Below, in pieces: positions 1 to 8,449 of a DNA stretch of 64,000 bases. A model generated the notes under the pieces. It was not told where the DNA came from. It saw only the letters and a program-made list of their open reading frames with translations, and ran no database searches. The position numbers and the translations under genes are program-made. Each line of letters begins with the position of its first letter. Within the stretch, counting starts at the first letter, position 1. Source of the stretch: Rhizomicrobium sp. (GTDB lineage Bacteria > Pseudomonadota > Alphaproteobacteria > Micropepsales > Micropepsaceae); NCBI GenBank assembly GCA_025451875.1, contig JANWJQ010000164.1, positions 1 through 64,000 on the forward strand, read 5' to 3'.

Positions 1-2
1 GA

Positions 3-242
3 CTGGCCTTTGCGCACCTTCCCCTGATTGAAGCACGGGAGCGCGCACGGCAGCTGCGCCAGCAATTGGTCCGAAACGTCGATCCACTTTCCGCACGCGA
101 TGCCGACCGCGCGAAGGGTCAACGTGAGAATGCGGCGACTTTCAAACTTCGTGGAGAACAATACCTCTCATCGCACAAAGCGTCGTAGAAAAACGCCAAA
201 CACGCCGCGCAATGGGGCTCAACGCTTGCGACCAGTGCCTAG
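3..242 (+). pseudogene. Tyrosine recombinase (phage-type integrase) remnant, interrupted by stop codons
   Basis: Reading frame 3 from the window edge gives a stretch typical of the region joining the arm-binding and core-binding domains of P4-type integrases: an EARERARQLRQQL helix, then NVDPLSARDADRAKGQ, then a sequence around EQYLSSHKA followed by KNAKHAAQWGSTLAT. In the family the core-binding part usually reads like HxxxWKNxKHxxQW. Here the expected Trp codon is a TAG (186-188), and a second TAG (240-242) ends the similarity. No catalytic domain (R..HxxR..Y) follows, since the peptidase gene starts at 450. The gene is therefore broken and also cut by the left window edge. It marks the end of an old integrated element. 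The stretch 243-449 shows nothing else I can name. Confidence 0.72.
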
Positions 243-449
243 AGCACAGCGAACGCCATGTAGGTTGCGAACTCCACACCAATCGACCAGGCAGGACCAT
301 TCCACTTTCACGCCGAGAAGTCGTGCTGCTTCCAAGCCAATCATGGCAAGCAGAACTCTGCTATTTGGTAGAGTCAGGGTCAGCAGTTCAAGCCCTTGCT
401 TGCGATTTCAGCTCGGCTCATCTTATCCGGAGCGCCAAGGAGGAAATCG

Positions 450-1838
450 ATGCGTCCGACTCTCGTCTTGACCGCTGTGTGCCTCGCGGCCGGGCTTGCC
501 ATGCCTGTCGTCGCCAATGAGAACGCGTCTTCACCGCACCGGCTACTCAAGAACATCGCGGACGATGTAAGCCCATCGGAACTGCAGACGACCATCGAGA
601 AATTGGTGGGCTTTGGCACGCGCCATACTCTATCAGACACGACATCCTCTACACGCGGCATCGGGGCTGCACGGCAATGGGTAAAAGCCCGTTTTGCCGC
701 ACTCAGCCGAAATTGCGGTGGGTGTCTTGAAGTGACGATGCCATCGCAGACATTCACGGGGGATCGCCTGCCCGGTCCAACCGAAATCGCCGACGTTCTG
801 GCAATTCAGCGCGGCACCACCGATCCCGATCGTGTGATCGTGATATCCGGTCACATCGATTCCCGAGTTACCGACCCAATGAATGCGAAAAGCGATGCGC
901 CGGGCGCGGACGACGATGGCTCCGGTACTGCCGCTGTGATCGAAGCCGCGCGCGTGCTTTCGCGCCACAAATTCCCGGCCACGCTTGTCTATGCCGTCCT
1001 TTCTGGCGAAGAACAGGGCCTCTATGGCGGCAAACTGCTTGCGCAATATGCCCAAGCGCACAACTGGCATGTCGAAGCTGATCTCAACAACGACATTATC
1101 GGCAACACCAGCGGCGCGAACGGAACGAAAGAAGGCAGATATGTGCGTATCTTCTCCGAGGGTACGCGTTCGATCGAGACGCCCGACGAGGCGGCCAGGC
1201 GTCGCTACAACGGCGGCGAGGTGGACAGCCCGTCCCGCAATCTCGCGCGCTTCGTTAGCGAACTGGCAGGCCAGTACCTCGATGGCTTCAAGGCGCGCAT
1301 GATTTATCGCACAGACCGCTTTAGTCGCGGGGGTGACCAGGTGCCGATGCTAGCTGCCGGCTTTCCAGCAGTCCGTTTCACAGAGGCGATCGAAAACTAC
1401 AATCGCGAACACCAGGACGTCCGCGTCGAGAACGGAGTGCACTATGGCGACACACCGGACGGGATCGATTACCCCTATCTTGCAAATGTGGCGCGTCTCA
1501 ACGCCACCACGATGGCCGCGCTGGCCATGGCACCGGCGCCGCCGCCCATGGTGAAGATCGAAGGCGCAGTATCGCTCGATACGACGGTGAGCTGGTCGGC
1601 CGCTGTCGGCGCCGCCGGTTACCGGATCTGGTGGCGCGACACGACCTCTCCCCTCTGGACCGACAACAAGCAAGAGCCCGGTGATGCGACCTCACTCATG
1701 CTTAAAAACGTCAACATCGACGACTGGTTCTTCGGCGTTTCGTCCATCTCATCCGACGGTTACGAAAGTCCTGTAGAGTTTCCGGGTCCGGCTGGTTCAT
1801 TCGTGAAGCCGCAAAGCACGCCAAGCCCGTCGAAATAA
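450..1838 (+). CDS. Secreted M28-family zinc aminopeptidase with C-terminal FN3-like domain
   Basis: A 462-residue exported metallopeptidase. The start at 450 is chosen because AAGGAGGAA lies just upstream and it places a signal peptide (about residues 1-23, ending MPVVAN) at the N-terminus; longer starts lack this. M28 metal ligands are visible: SGHIDS (His about 135), GADDDGSG (Asp about 153) and SGEEQG (Glu pair about 187), followed by NNDIIG. The last ~90 residues look like a fibronectin type III-like fold (SWSAAVGAAGYRIWW...VSSISSDGYES), common as an accessory domain in secreted M28 enzymes. M28 enzymes release N-terminal amino acids from peptides using two zinc ions. The substrate cannot be told from sequence. 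It stands alone between the integrase remnant and the oxidase gene. Confidence 0.9.
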   Translation: MRPTLVLTAVCLAAGLAMPVVANENASSPHRLLKNIADDVSPSELQTTIEKLVGFGTRHTLSDTTSSTRGIGAARQWVKARFAALSRNCGGCLEVTMPSQTFTGDRLPGPTEIADVLAIQRGTTDPDRVIVISGHIDSRVTDPMNAKSDAPGADDDGSGTAAVIEAARVLSRHKFPATLVYAVLSGEEQGLYGGKLLAQYAQAHNWHVEADLNNDIIGNTSGANGTKEGRYVRIFSEGTRSIETPDEAARRRYNGGEVDSPSRNLARFVSELAGQYLDGFKARMIYRTDRFSRGGDQVPMLAAGFPAVRFTEAIENYNREHQDVRVENGVHYGDTPDGIDYPYLANVARLNATTMAALAMAPAPPPMVKIEGAVSLDTTVSWSAAVGAAGYRIWWRDTTSPLWTDNKQEPGDATSLMLKNVNIDDWFFGVSSISSDGYESPVEFPGPAGSFVKPQSTPSPSK

Positions 1839-1874
1839 GTTCCGAGCCGATCACGCACTCTCCTGACCGGAACA

Positions 1875-1924
1875 TTGATCCCGTCCCGATAGACTCGTAT
1901 AATTTCATTATCGAAATCCGATAA
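1875..1924 (+). promoter_or_regulatory. Sigma70-type promoter plus operator-like palindrome upstream of the multicopper oxidase
   Basis: TTGATC (1875-1880), a 17-bp spacer and a perfect TATAAT (1898-1903) form a near-consensus housekeeping promoter. Immediately downstream, about where transcription would start, is the inverted repeat TTATCG-N5-CGATAA (1908-1924), well placed for a repressor. The oxidase start codon is at 1950. The regulator is not identifiable here. Confidence 0.6.
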
Positions 1925-1949
1925 CGAAGCGACGATTCTGACGGGACCT

Positions 1950-3398
1950 GTGAACATCGATCGGCGCACCCTCCTCAAGAGCGCGACCGCGCTCCCTTTG
2001 CTGTCATCGGCCGTCGGCACCGCGAACATAGCCTTCGCAACAAACGACAAGGCCGACTACACGATCAGGATCAATACCGGTCTTATGGAGGCGGCTCCCG
2101 ACCACATCGTATCGACCACGCTCTACAATGGTCAGTTCCCCGGACCTCTGCTGCGCTTCAACGAAGGCCAGCGTGTCATTGTCGATGTTCATAACGAAAC
2201 CGATACGCCGGAGCTGGTGCACTGGCATGGGCAGACAATTCCAAGCGAGGTCGATGGCTCCGCGGAGGAAGGCACACCGTATATCGAACCGCATGGAACA
2301 CGGCGCATGAGCTTCGTTCCGGGACCGTCGGGATTTCGCTTCTATCACACACATGTGTCGGCCGGCGGCGATCTCAACCGCGGCACTTACACAGGACAAG
2401 CAGGGCCCGTTTACATCGAACCCAAGGCGAACCCCGGCGCCTATGACCGCGAAGTTTTCCTCACACTGAAGGAATTTGAACCGACCTTCAGTCGTGGCGG
2501 CGATATGGCGATGGACTTTCTTGCGGGAAGTCCGATCCGAGAGCTACAGGCCATCGGGAAGAAGGCCGACGAACAATTCAAAGGACCAAAAGGCTACGAA
2601 GTCGGCTATGACCTCTTCACAATCAACGGCAAGATGCTGGGTCATGGTGAGCCCGTTCGCGTCAAACAGGGCGAGCGGGTACTTTTTCACGTGCTCAATG
2701 CCAGCGCCGGCGAAATCCGCAGCCTTGCTTTGCCGGGCCATGTCTTCAAAGTCGTTGCGCTCGACGGCAATCCCGTCCCCATGCCGGCAGAGGTCCCGGT
2801 GCTATGGCTGGGAACGGCGGAGCGCATCTCTGCAATCGTTGGAATGAACCACCCCGGTGTATGGGTGATGGGTGATCTTAGTGATGACGATCGCGGCCAC
2901 GGCATGGGCATCGTGATCGAATATGCGAACGTCAAGGGCAAGCCGCAATGGAGCAAACCAAAGCCTTACAGATGGGATTATAGCATCTTCGGAAAGCACG
3001 GAGCTCAAGCTGCGAAACCTGACGAAACGATGGAGTTCACCATCGTCAAGCACAACGGCGCACTCAACGGCTTCAATCAGTGGATGTTGAACGACAAAGC
3101 GTTTTCGATGCAGACGATGAAGCCGGTCTATCAAATACACAAAGGTCGCCGCTACCGCCTGAAATTCCGCAATGCCAGCGACGACATCCACCCGCTGCAT
3201 TTGCACCGGCACATCTTCGAGCTGGTGCGCGTCGGTGGCAAACCCATGTCGGGCGTAATGAAGGACCTCGTTATGCTGGGCGGCTTCCAGGAAGCAGAAC
3301 TCGATTTCGTGGCCAACAATCCGGGGCCCACCCTTTTCCACTGCCACCAGCAGTTGCACATGGATTTCGGCTTTATGTTTTTGTTCGACTACGTGTGA
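1950..3398 (+). CDS. Tat-exported multicopper oxidase
   Basis: A 482-residue periplasmic oxidase that couples one-electron oxidation of a substrate (phenolic, Cu(I) or other metal) to reduction of O2 to water. All four copper-binding motifs are present: HWHG (91-94), FYHTH (131-135), HPLHLH (about 414-419) and HCHQQLH (464-470), so the type 1, 2 and 3 copper sites look intact. The N-terminus carries a twin-arginine signal (DRRTLLKSATALPLLSS, cleavage near residue 30), as expected for a copper enzyme folded before export. The start is a GTG at 1950, the only start that keeps the Tat signal whole. The gene appears monocistronic behind a strong promoter. Copper-tolerance and laccase roles are both possible; no copper-resistance partner genes are adjacent. 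Confidence 0.9.
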   Translation: MNIDRRTLLKSATALPLLSSAVGTANIAFATNDKADYTIRINTGLMEAAPDHIVSTTLYNGQFPGPLLRFNEGQRVIVDVHNETDTPELVHWHGQTIPSEVDGSAEEGTPYIEPHGTRRMSFVPGPSGFRFYHTHVSAGGDLNRGTYTGQAGPVYIEPKANPGAYDREVFLTLKEFEPTFSRGGDMAMDFLAGSPIRELQAIGKKADEQFKGPKGYEVGYDLFTINGKMLGHGEPVRVKQGERVLFHVLNASAGEIRSLALPGHVFKVVALDGNPVPMPAEVPVLWLGTAERISAIVGMNHPGVWVMGDLSDDDRGHGMGIVIEYANVKGKPQWSKPKPYRWDYSIFGKHGAQAAKPDETMEFTIVKHNGALNGFNQWMLNDKAFSMQTMKPVYQIHKGRRYRLKFRNASDDIHPLHLHRHIFELVRVGGKPMSGVMKDLVMLGGFQEAELDFVANNPGPTLFHCHQQLHMDFGFMFLFDYV

Positions 3399-3436
3399 CC
3401 GATGGCTATCACCGAGACGGAAACTGCTAGGGCCGT

Positions 3437-3655
3437 TCAGCCGGGAACGCTTTGCGAGAGGAAGCCTTTGTAATCGCTGGCGACTGCCCGTAGCAGGGTG
3501 TCTTCTCCGCGCGTTTGCGTTCGATCCAGACCTTCCGCGGAAGTGTTGTGAAACCAGACAGTCGCGGCGCAGCAGCACCCGAGGACGAGAACCGTGCTCA
3601 CGCCCAAAGCGGCAAGCAATCTTCGGGCCCCATCAACATTGACCGCAAATCTCAA
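3437..3655 (-). CDS. Possible small membrane protein or remnant of a sensory protein N-terminus
   Basis: A 72-codon minus-strand frame with one good membrane helix (LLAALGVSTVLVLGCCCAATVWF, given as about residues 12-34) followed by a short polar segment with TLLRAVASDYKGF. The layout (helix, then an acidic/arginine stretch and a SDYxxF-like motif) resembles the beginning of CHASE4-type sensor proteins, after which the frame simply stops, so this may be a truncated remnant. The only available start is a TTG with no clear ribosome site. The rest of the 3399-3905 gap holds an AT-rich stretch near 3815-3846, just ahead of the next gene, and nothing else recognisable. Confidence 0.3.
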   Translation of the reverse strand: MRFAVNVDGARRLLAALGVSTVLVLGCCCAATVWFHNTSAEGLDRTQTRGEDTLLRAVASDYKGFLSQSVPG

Positions 3656-3905
3656 AGGTGCGCCGACAGGTCTATTCGCGGGTCCTTAACGATCTGCCAA
3701 AAAGCGACTTCCCAAAACTTTGAGCGGAACTTTGCCATCCGTCAGAAGCAGAGCGAAGGCGGTCGTTATCCCGAAAAGCTATCGCAGCGAGCGATGCATG
3801 TGGGCGAAAACGCTCATATATATTGAAATTTGTATATTCTTTTACACAGCTCAGTAACGAGAGTCGTGCCAGTCTGAAATTGGTTCACTGGACGCCAAAG
3901 TACCG

Positions 3906-4868
3906 ATGCTCAGGCAGAAACTCTTTGCCACGTTGATGTGGTGTGGAATGTGCGTTGCGATCGCGATGATCGTTGACTATGGCGTCACTATCCTAATCTT
4001 GCGGGCCTACCAGAGCTATACGCCGCTGATCACGCTGTGCATTGCCACACTTGTCAGTTTTCCAACAACTTACGTTCTCGTGAGCAGCAAGTTCGATTTG
4101 CGCAACGCGCGCGATGAGCTTGCTGCAGCACGCGATGCGGCCGTCAACGCCAATCTGTCGAAGACACTCTTCTTCGCCAATATGAGCCACGAGCTTCGGA
4201 CACCACTAAACGCCATCATCGGCTTTTCGCAATTGCTTGAAACAGACCTCTTCGCCGGCAAACGGGTAGAATATGCTCGCCTGGTGCATGAATCGGGGCG
4301 GCACTTGCTAGATCTGGTGAACGACCTGCTGGATATCTCCAAAATTGAAGCTGGCCGGCTGCAGCTCGACAACAGTGACGTTTTCCTCAGCGAGGTCATG
4401 TCAGAGTGCTGCAACATCGTCGAGCCGCGCCTTCGCGCAGGGCGCTTGCGGTTGGTTCGGCACATCGATTGCGATCTACCCTAGGTGAGAGGCGACCAGC
4501 GGGCGCTCAAGCAAATCGTGCTCAATCTTCTGACCAATGCCGTCAAGTTCAGCAAAGCGGGAGGAAAGATCGAGATTTTCGCCTCGCTTGTCTCCTCCGG
4601 TGAAGTCGCGTTTGGCGTCGGTGATGAAGGGATCGGTATCGCGCCTGAAGATCACGCACGAGTTTTTGAACGCTATGGGCGTGCCCGGCACGAAGTGAGG
4701 CAGGTGCGAGAGGGAACCGGTTTAGGCCTCCCGATCGTAAAGGGTTTGGCCGAGGCGCATGGCGGTCGCGTCAGCCTTGAAAGCCAGCTCGGCAGCGGAA
4801 CCCGTGTCACAGTTTGGCTTCCGGCTATTCGCGTCGGGAGCACGGGAGTGAAAGCGCTCGCTTCATGA
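3906..4868 (+). pseudogene. Membrane sensor histidine kinase interrupted by an in-frame amber codon
   Basis: Two membrane segments (about residues 8-33 and 40-58), a short coiled linker and a HisKA domain (NMSHELRTPLNAIIGF, phosphoacceptor His about 95) are read from 3906. The frame ends at TAG 4482-4484 and resumes in the same frame at 4485 with VRGDQRALKQIVLNLLTNAVKF (N-box) and then GDEGIGI (G1) and GTGLGLPIVKG (G2). In intact relatives the dimerisation and ATPase parts are joined through a segment like LPxVRGDxRALKQI, so the TAG replaces a single residue codon with no other damage. Either the gene is a recent nonsense pseudogene, or the two halves are made separately or by readthrough; the GTG right after the stop has no convincing ribosome site. 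No HAMP or sensory domain is present. No partner regulator is adjacent. Confidence 0.8.
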
Positions 4869-5087
4869 GATACTTTTGTAGCGAAAGGAACTTGATCCAT
4901 TCAGTAGAATAGTGTCGAGCGCTCTATAACCGGAGCCGGAGATGTTAAAGGATGTTCCGTCTAGTGTCGGCCGTCGCATAAAGGAAAATGCTCTTCCACC
5001 CACACGAATGGGATATGCATTGGTCTCCAGATAACTTTCGTTTTTGATCAAGACCGCAACTGAGCGAGAGGGCCGGTTCGCGCAACG

Positions 5088-5660
5088 ATGACGGAACGGA
5101 ACGATCGGATGAAGGAGTTCAGCAAAACCAATGCGAAAAAAATCATTAGGCAGCTGAACCTTGAAGCGTCCAATCGCGCGCTTGCAGATTATTGGCTGTC
5201 TTTGTGGGAAGCTGACAAGCTTCCTGCCCGCACCAAATTGAGTCCGTCCCATCTGGGCCCTTATCTGCGCGGCATTCTTATGTTCGACGTGATACCCGAT
5301 ACGCGTGTAAGCGTTCGGCTAGCGGGTACCGGATATCGTATTGTCTTGGGCGCAGACCCAACCGGCGCAGACTGGATAGCCGCGGCACCAGAAGACCATA
5401 GGGCAACTCGGCTAACGATATTCTCAACAGTCGCCAGAGGTGCAGTACTTGTGGCTCATCGTTGCCTAACAATGTTGGACGGCGAGGTTTTCGTCAGCGA
5501 AGAAATCCTGCTTCCGTTTGCGTCGGAACCGAGCGGAACCGTTCCGATCTTGGCCCGGGTGAATTTTACAGAGAGTCAATTCATGCGGATCAAGAGTATT
5601 CCGCAGGTCACGGGCAATCCGTTGGATCACAAATTGATCTCACTTGCTGAAACCGAATGA
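5088..5660 (+). CDS. PAS_5-family (PF07310-like) protein
   Basis: A 190-residue soluble protein matching the alphaproteobacterial PAS_5 pattern: an early ADYWLSLWEADKLPAR motif (about residues 30-45), then LRGILMFDVIP, a VRLAGTGYRIVLGADPTG core (about 82-99) and a strand rich in LPFASEPSGTV near the C-terminus. The family is a lone PAS fold with no effector domain; biochemical function is largely undefined and ligand or partner sensing is inferred from the fold. The start at 5088 is assumed; ATG at 5109 is an alternative. It follows the broken kinase in the same direction after a ~220-bp gap, so a functional link is possible but unproven. Confidence 0.75.
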   Translation: MTERNDRMKEFSKTNAKKIIRQLNLEASNRALADYWLSLWEADKLPARTKLSPSHLGPYLRGILMFDVIPDTRVSVRLAGTGYRIVLGADPTGADWIAAAPEDHRATRLTIFSTVARGAVLVAHRCLTMLDGEVFVSEEILLPFASEPSGTVPILARVNFTESQFMRIKSIPQVTGNPLDHKLISLAETE

Positions 5661-5805
5661 AGCTCATCGAACAACATCTTTCTACCCCTAATTCGATAGA
5701 CATCACTGTGCTCTCCAAGTTAACTCAATGAGTATCTTGAGATCGTATCATTTGGCAGTATCTCTCCGCCGACGAGGCTTCCCAACTTGCGGTACTTTGT
5801 ACGGC

Positions 5806-5955
5806 TGCATTCCTCTAGGATGACCAAGTTGTGTTTGGTGGTACTTCGTTCGTCCTTGGAAATTGGGGCGACACATGGATGGACCAAAGAGGAGGCGGCT
5901 TAAAGATCCCAGGATTTCAGCCGATTTTTAAAGGTCTCAACTTCCTCCGGCTCCC
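5806..5955 (+). repeat. Diverged direct repeat, copy A (left border of the EPS locus)
   Basis: About 150 bp that aligns by eye with 29256-29405 at roughly 70% identity with small gaps. The best stretch is ATCCCAGGATTTCAGCCGAT (5905-5924) against ATCCCATGATTTCAACCGAT in copy B, flanked by shared ATGGATGGAC/AAGGATGGAC, TACTTCG and CGGCTCC blocks. Both copies have the same orientation. Copy A contains the last codons and stop (5917-5919) of the epimerase gene. No transposase frame is visible in it. The rest of the 5661-5916 gap shows no gene. Confidence 0.6.
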
Positions 5956-6921
5956 CCGCGCGTGATAGTCGCGATACCAATCCACGAATTGTTCGAGACC
6001 GATTTCGATCGGCGTCACCGGCTCGAAGCCGAGATCGCGGCGGCTGGTGTCGATGTCCGCGACGGTGGACGGCACATCGCCGGGCTGCATCGGCTCCAGG
6101 ATCATCTCCGCCTTGCGGCCGATATGCTTCTCCAGCACGGCGACAAAATCCGTGAGCTTCTGCGGCTTGTTGTTGCCGAGATTGTAGAGCGCATGTGACG
6201 GCGTTCCGGCAGCGGGACGATTCAGCGCCTGCAGGACACCTTGCACGATGTCGTCGATATAGGTGAAGTCGCGCCACATCTCGCCGCGGTTGAAGATGCG
6301 GATAGGTTCACCTCGCGTAATCGCACGGGTGAAGGCATAATAGGCCATGTCCGGCCTCCCCCACGGGCCATAGACCGTGAAGAAACGCAGACCCGTGCAC
6401 GGAATACCGTAGAGATGCGCGTAGGTAGCGGCGATCAACTCGTCCGACCGCTTGGTCGCGGCATAGAGCGATTGCGGCGCGCTCACATCGTCTTCAATGG
6501 CGAAGGGCACTTTCTTGTTGGTGCCATAAACCGATGATGAACTCGCATAGACGAAATGCCTGAGCGATTTCAGGCGACGTGCGAATTCCAGCATCGTCAC
6601 CTGTCCCATCACATTCGCCTGCACATAAGCGAAGGGATTCTCCAACGAGTAGCGCACGCCCGCCTGCGCCGCGAGATGGACGATGCCCGTGATCTCCTGC
6701 CACATCTCCGCCAGAGGCAGCAACCCATCCGGCTGCGAGATATCCAGGCTGCGGAATGCGAAGGCATCGTGCCGCATCAGCTGGTCGAGCCGCGCGCCTT
6801 TCAGCGTGGGATCATAGTAGGCGTTGAGATTATCGATACCAACGACCTGCTCGCCGCGCGCGAGCAACGCGTTCGCGACGTGAAAGCCGATGAACCCGGC
6901 CGCACCGGTGACGAGGATCAT
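5917..6921 (-). CDS. NAD-dependent sugar epimerase, probably UDP-glucuronate 4-epimerase
   Basis: A 334-residue extended short-chain dehydrogenase. The NAD-binding GxxGxxG is at residues 6-12 (TGAAGFIG), the catalytic Ser lies in YASSSSVYG (about 127-130), and Tyr153 and Lys157 form YxxxK. The N-terminal IDNLNAYYDPTLK segment and the length fit the UDP-glucuronate 4-epimerase branch (CapI-like), which turns UDP-GlcA into UDP-GalA. Its start overlaps the end of the upstream UDP-glucose dehydrogenase gene by 4 bp (ATGA), so the two are translationally coupled and would act in sequence: UDP-Glc to UDP-GlcA to UDP-GalA. The last codons lie inside a dispersed repeat. The exact epimer specificity is inferred, not proven. 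Confidence 0.85.
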   Translation of the reverse strand: MILVTGAAGFIGFHVANALLARGEQVVGIDNLNAYYDPTLKGARLDQLMRHDAFAFRSLDISQPDGLLPLAEMWQEITGIVHLAAQAGVRYSLENPFAYVQANVMGQVTMLEFARRLKSLRHFVYASSSSVYGTNKKVPFAIEDDVSAPQSLYAATKRSDELIAATYAHLYGIPCTGLRFFTVYGPWGRPDMAYYAFTRAITRGEPIRIFNRGEMWRDFTYIDDIVQGVLQALNRPAAGTPSHALYNLGNNKPQKLTDFVAVLEKHIGRKAEMILEPMQPGDVPSTVADIDTSRRDLGFEPVTPIEIGLEQFVDWYRDYHARGSRRKLRPLKIG

Positions 6922-8267
6922 TCCGCTGCAACCCTCGCCTGGGGAGTCACATCCACAGCCAACCCCGCCGGCCTACGGCCGATACTGACATAGGCGAAGC
7001 CATAGGATTCCATCTGCGACGGTTCGTAGATGTTGCGCAGATCCACGATAAGCTTGCGCTTCAGAAGTTCGCCCACACGCACCAGATTGAGCGCGCGAAA
7101 CTCATTCCACTCCGTAAGTAGCACCAAACCATCGGCGTTGGTCATGGTTTCATAGGCATCCGCGCAAGTCTCCACATTCATCAGCTCGCGCGCCTGATTC
7201 ATGCCCTCCGGATCGTAAGCGCGGACTCTTGCGCCCATCGCCTGTAAGGCCGGCACGATGGCGAGCGCCGGGGCCTCGCGCATGTCGTCTGTATTGGGTT
7301 TGAATGTCAGACCAAGCAACGCGACGGTCTTTCCGTGCAGTTCGCCGAAGGCTGCTGCAATTTTTTCCGCCATGGCGCGTTTGCGCGCATCGTTTACCGA
7401 GACCACTGCCTCAACGATGCGGCTGGGCGCTTGATGATCCTGCGATATCTTGAGCAGCGCTAGCGTATCCTTGGGAAAACAAGAACCTCCGAAGCCCGGC
7501 CCCGCGTGCAGGAATTTCGGGCCGATGCGCTTGTCGAGGCCGATGCCGCGCGCGACATCCTTCACATCGGCACCGACTTTCTCGCACAGGTCGGCCATCT
7601 CGTTGATGAAGGTGATCTTGGTCGCAAGCAGTGCGTTGGAAGCGTATTTGATCAGCTCCGCGCTTTCGCGGCTGGTGAACAGCATCGGCGTTTCGCTGAT
7701 GTAAAGCGGCCGATACACCTCCCGCATCACATCGCGGGCGGGTTCACCGTCGCAGCCCACGATCACGCGGTCCGGACGTTGGAAGTCTTCGATGGCCGAG
7801 CCCTCGCGCAGGAATTCCGGATTGGAAGCCACATCGAAGTCGGCATCGGGCCGCGCCGCGCGAATGAAGGCGTGCACCTCCCGGCCGGTGCCGACCGGCA
7901 CCGTGGATTTGTTCACCACCACCGTATAACCATCGAGATGGGTGGCGATCTCGCTCGCCGCTTCGAACACATAGGTGAGATCGGCGTGCCCGTCACCGCG
8001 GCGCGTCGGCGTCCCCACCGCGATGAACACCGCGTCGGCGCGGCGCACTGCGCTGCTCATGTCACAGCCGAACGACAATCGTTTGGCGCGCACATTGCTG
8101 GCGATGATCTCATCGAGGCCGGGCTCGTAAATCGGAATGATGCCAGCTTCCAGCGCGCGTACGCGACTTGCATCCTTGTCGATGCAGATCACTTCATGAC
8201 CGAATTGTGAAAAGCACGCGCCCGAAACCAAACCAACATAGCCCGCCCCGATCATCACGATGCGCAT
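6918..8267 (-). CDS. ugd: UDP-glucose 6-dehydrogenase
   Basis: A 449-residue enzyme that oxidises UDP-glucose to UDP-glucuronate with two NAD+. It shows the N-terminal Rossmann motif (IGAGYVGL, Gly7/9/12), the SNPEFLREGSAI loop (about 148-159) and the catalytic cysteine motif GFGGSCFPKDT (Cys about 263), followed by the LGLTFKPNTDDMREAPAL segment of the C-terminal UDP-binding domain. Length is normal for the family. It is the first gene of a two-gene minus-strand operon with the epimerase and is divergent from the acyltransferase operon, sharing a ~180-bp intergenic region with a motif also found before the other EPS operons. Confidence 0.95.
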   Translation of the reverse strand: MRIVMIGAGYVGLVSGACFSQFGHEVICIDKDASRVRALEAGIIPIYEPGLDEIIASNVRAKRLSFGCDMSSAVRRADAVFIAVGTPTRRGDGHADLTYVFEAASEIATHLDGYTVVVNKSTVPVGTGREVHAFIRAARPDADFDVASNPEFLREGSAIEDFQRPDRVIVGCDGEPARDVMREVYRPLYISETPMLFTSRESAELIKYASNALLATKITFINEMADLCEKVGADVKDVARGIGLDKRIGPKFLHAGPGFGGSCFPKDTLALLKISQDHQAPSRIVEAVVSVNDARKRAMAEKIAAAFGELHGKTVALLGLTFKPNTDDMREAPALAIVPALQAMGARVRAYDPEGMNQARELMNVETCADAYETMTNADGLVLLTEWNEFRALNLVRVGELLKRKLIVDLRNIYEPSQMESYGFAYVSIGRRPAGLAVDVTPQARVAAE

Positions 8268-8316
8268 TTTAAGATTCCCATTTCAGATTGTTCTGCGAAC
8301 TTAGACGAAACACGGG

Positions 8317-8352
8317 GAACCTGTTGTGATTGTGCTGTGATAAAGGCGTGAC
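8317..8352. promoter_or_regulatory. Shared EPS-locus motif, copy 1 (between ugd and the acyltransferase operon)
   Basis: GAACCTG (8317-8323), 13 bp, then GTGATAAAGGCGTGAC (8337-8352). The second part matches 13 of 16 positions of the motif before the large EPS operon (26142-26157), and the GAACCTG half is also repeated there at nearly the same spacing (13 against 14 bp). It lies 70 bp upstream of ugd (minus strand) and 98 bp upstream of the acyltransferase gene (plus strand), so it could control either or both. Confidence 0.5.
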
Positions 8353-8449
8353 ATGTCCCTCGCCACACATGGAATTGCCTGGCATCGAAGAGTCACGATG
8401 CTAGATGTAACTTCGGAGCAAATGAAAACATAAGGCCGGTACCAGTCGC

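Noticed and set aside
381-425. tRNA-like 3' end (CAGTTCAAGCCC) that might be an integrase target
   Set aside because: No T-arm stem pairs correctly and no cloverleaf can be folded upstream.
28-471. A 147-codon plus-strand open frame at the left edge
   Set aside because: Arg/Ser/Pro-rich with no domain or ribosome site; it overlaps the integrase remnant in another frame and the start of the peptidase gene.
4887-4920. GGAAC at 4887 as an EcfG promoter for the PAS_5 gene
   Set aside because: No matching -10 element, and it is about 200 bp from the gene.
5900-6277. Alternative frame over the epimerase 3' end with a plausible-looking C-terminus
   Set aside because: It is out of frame with the NAD-binding and catalytic motifs, and its start lies inside the epimerase.
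8316-8340. GGAAC upstream of the acyltransferase gene as an EcfG promoter
   Set aside because: No CGTT-like box occurs 16-17 bp downstream; the shared EPS motif occupies that position.
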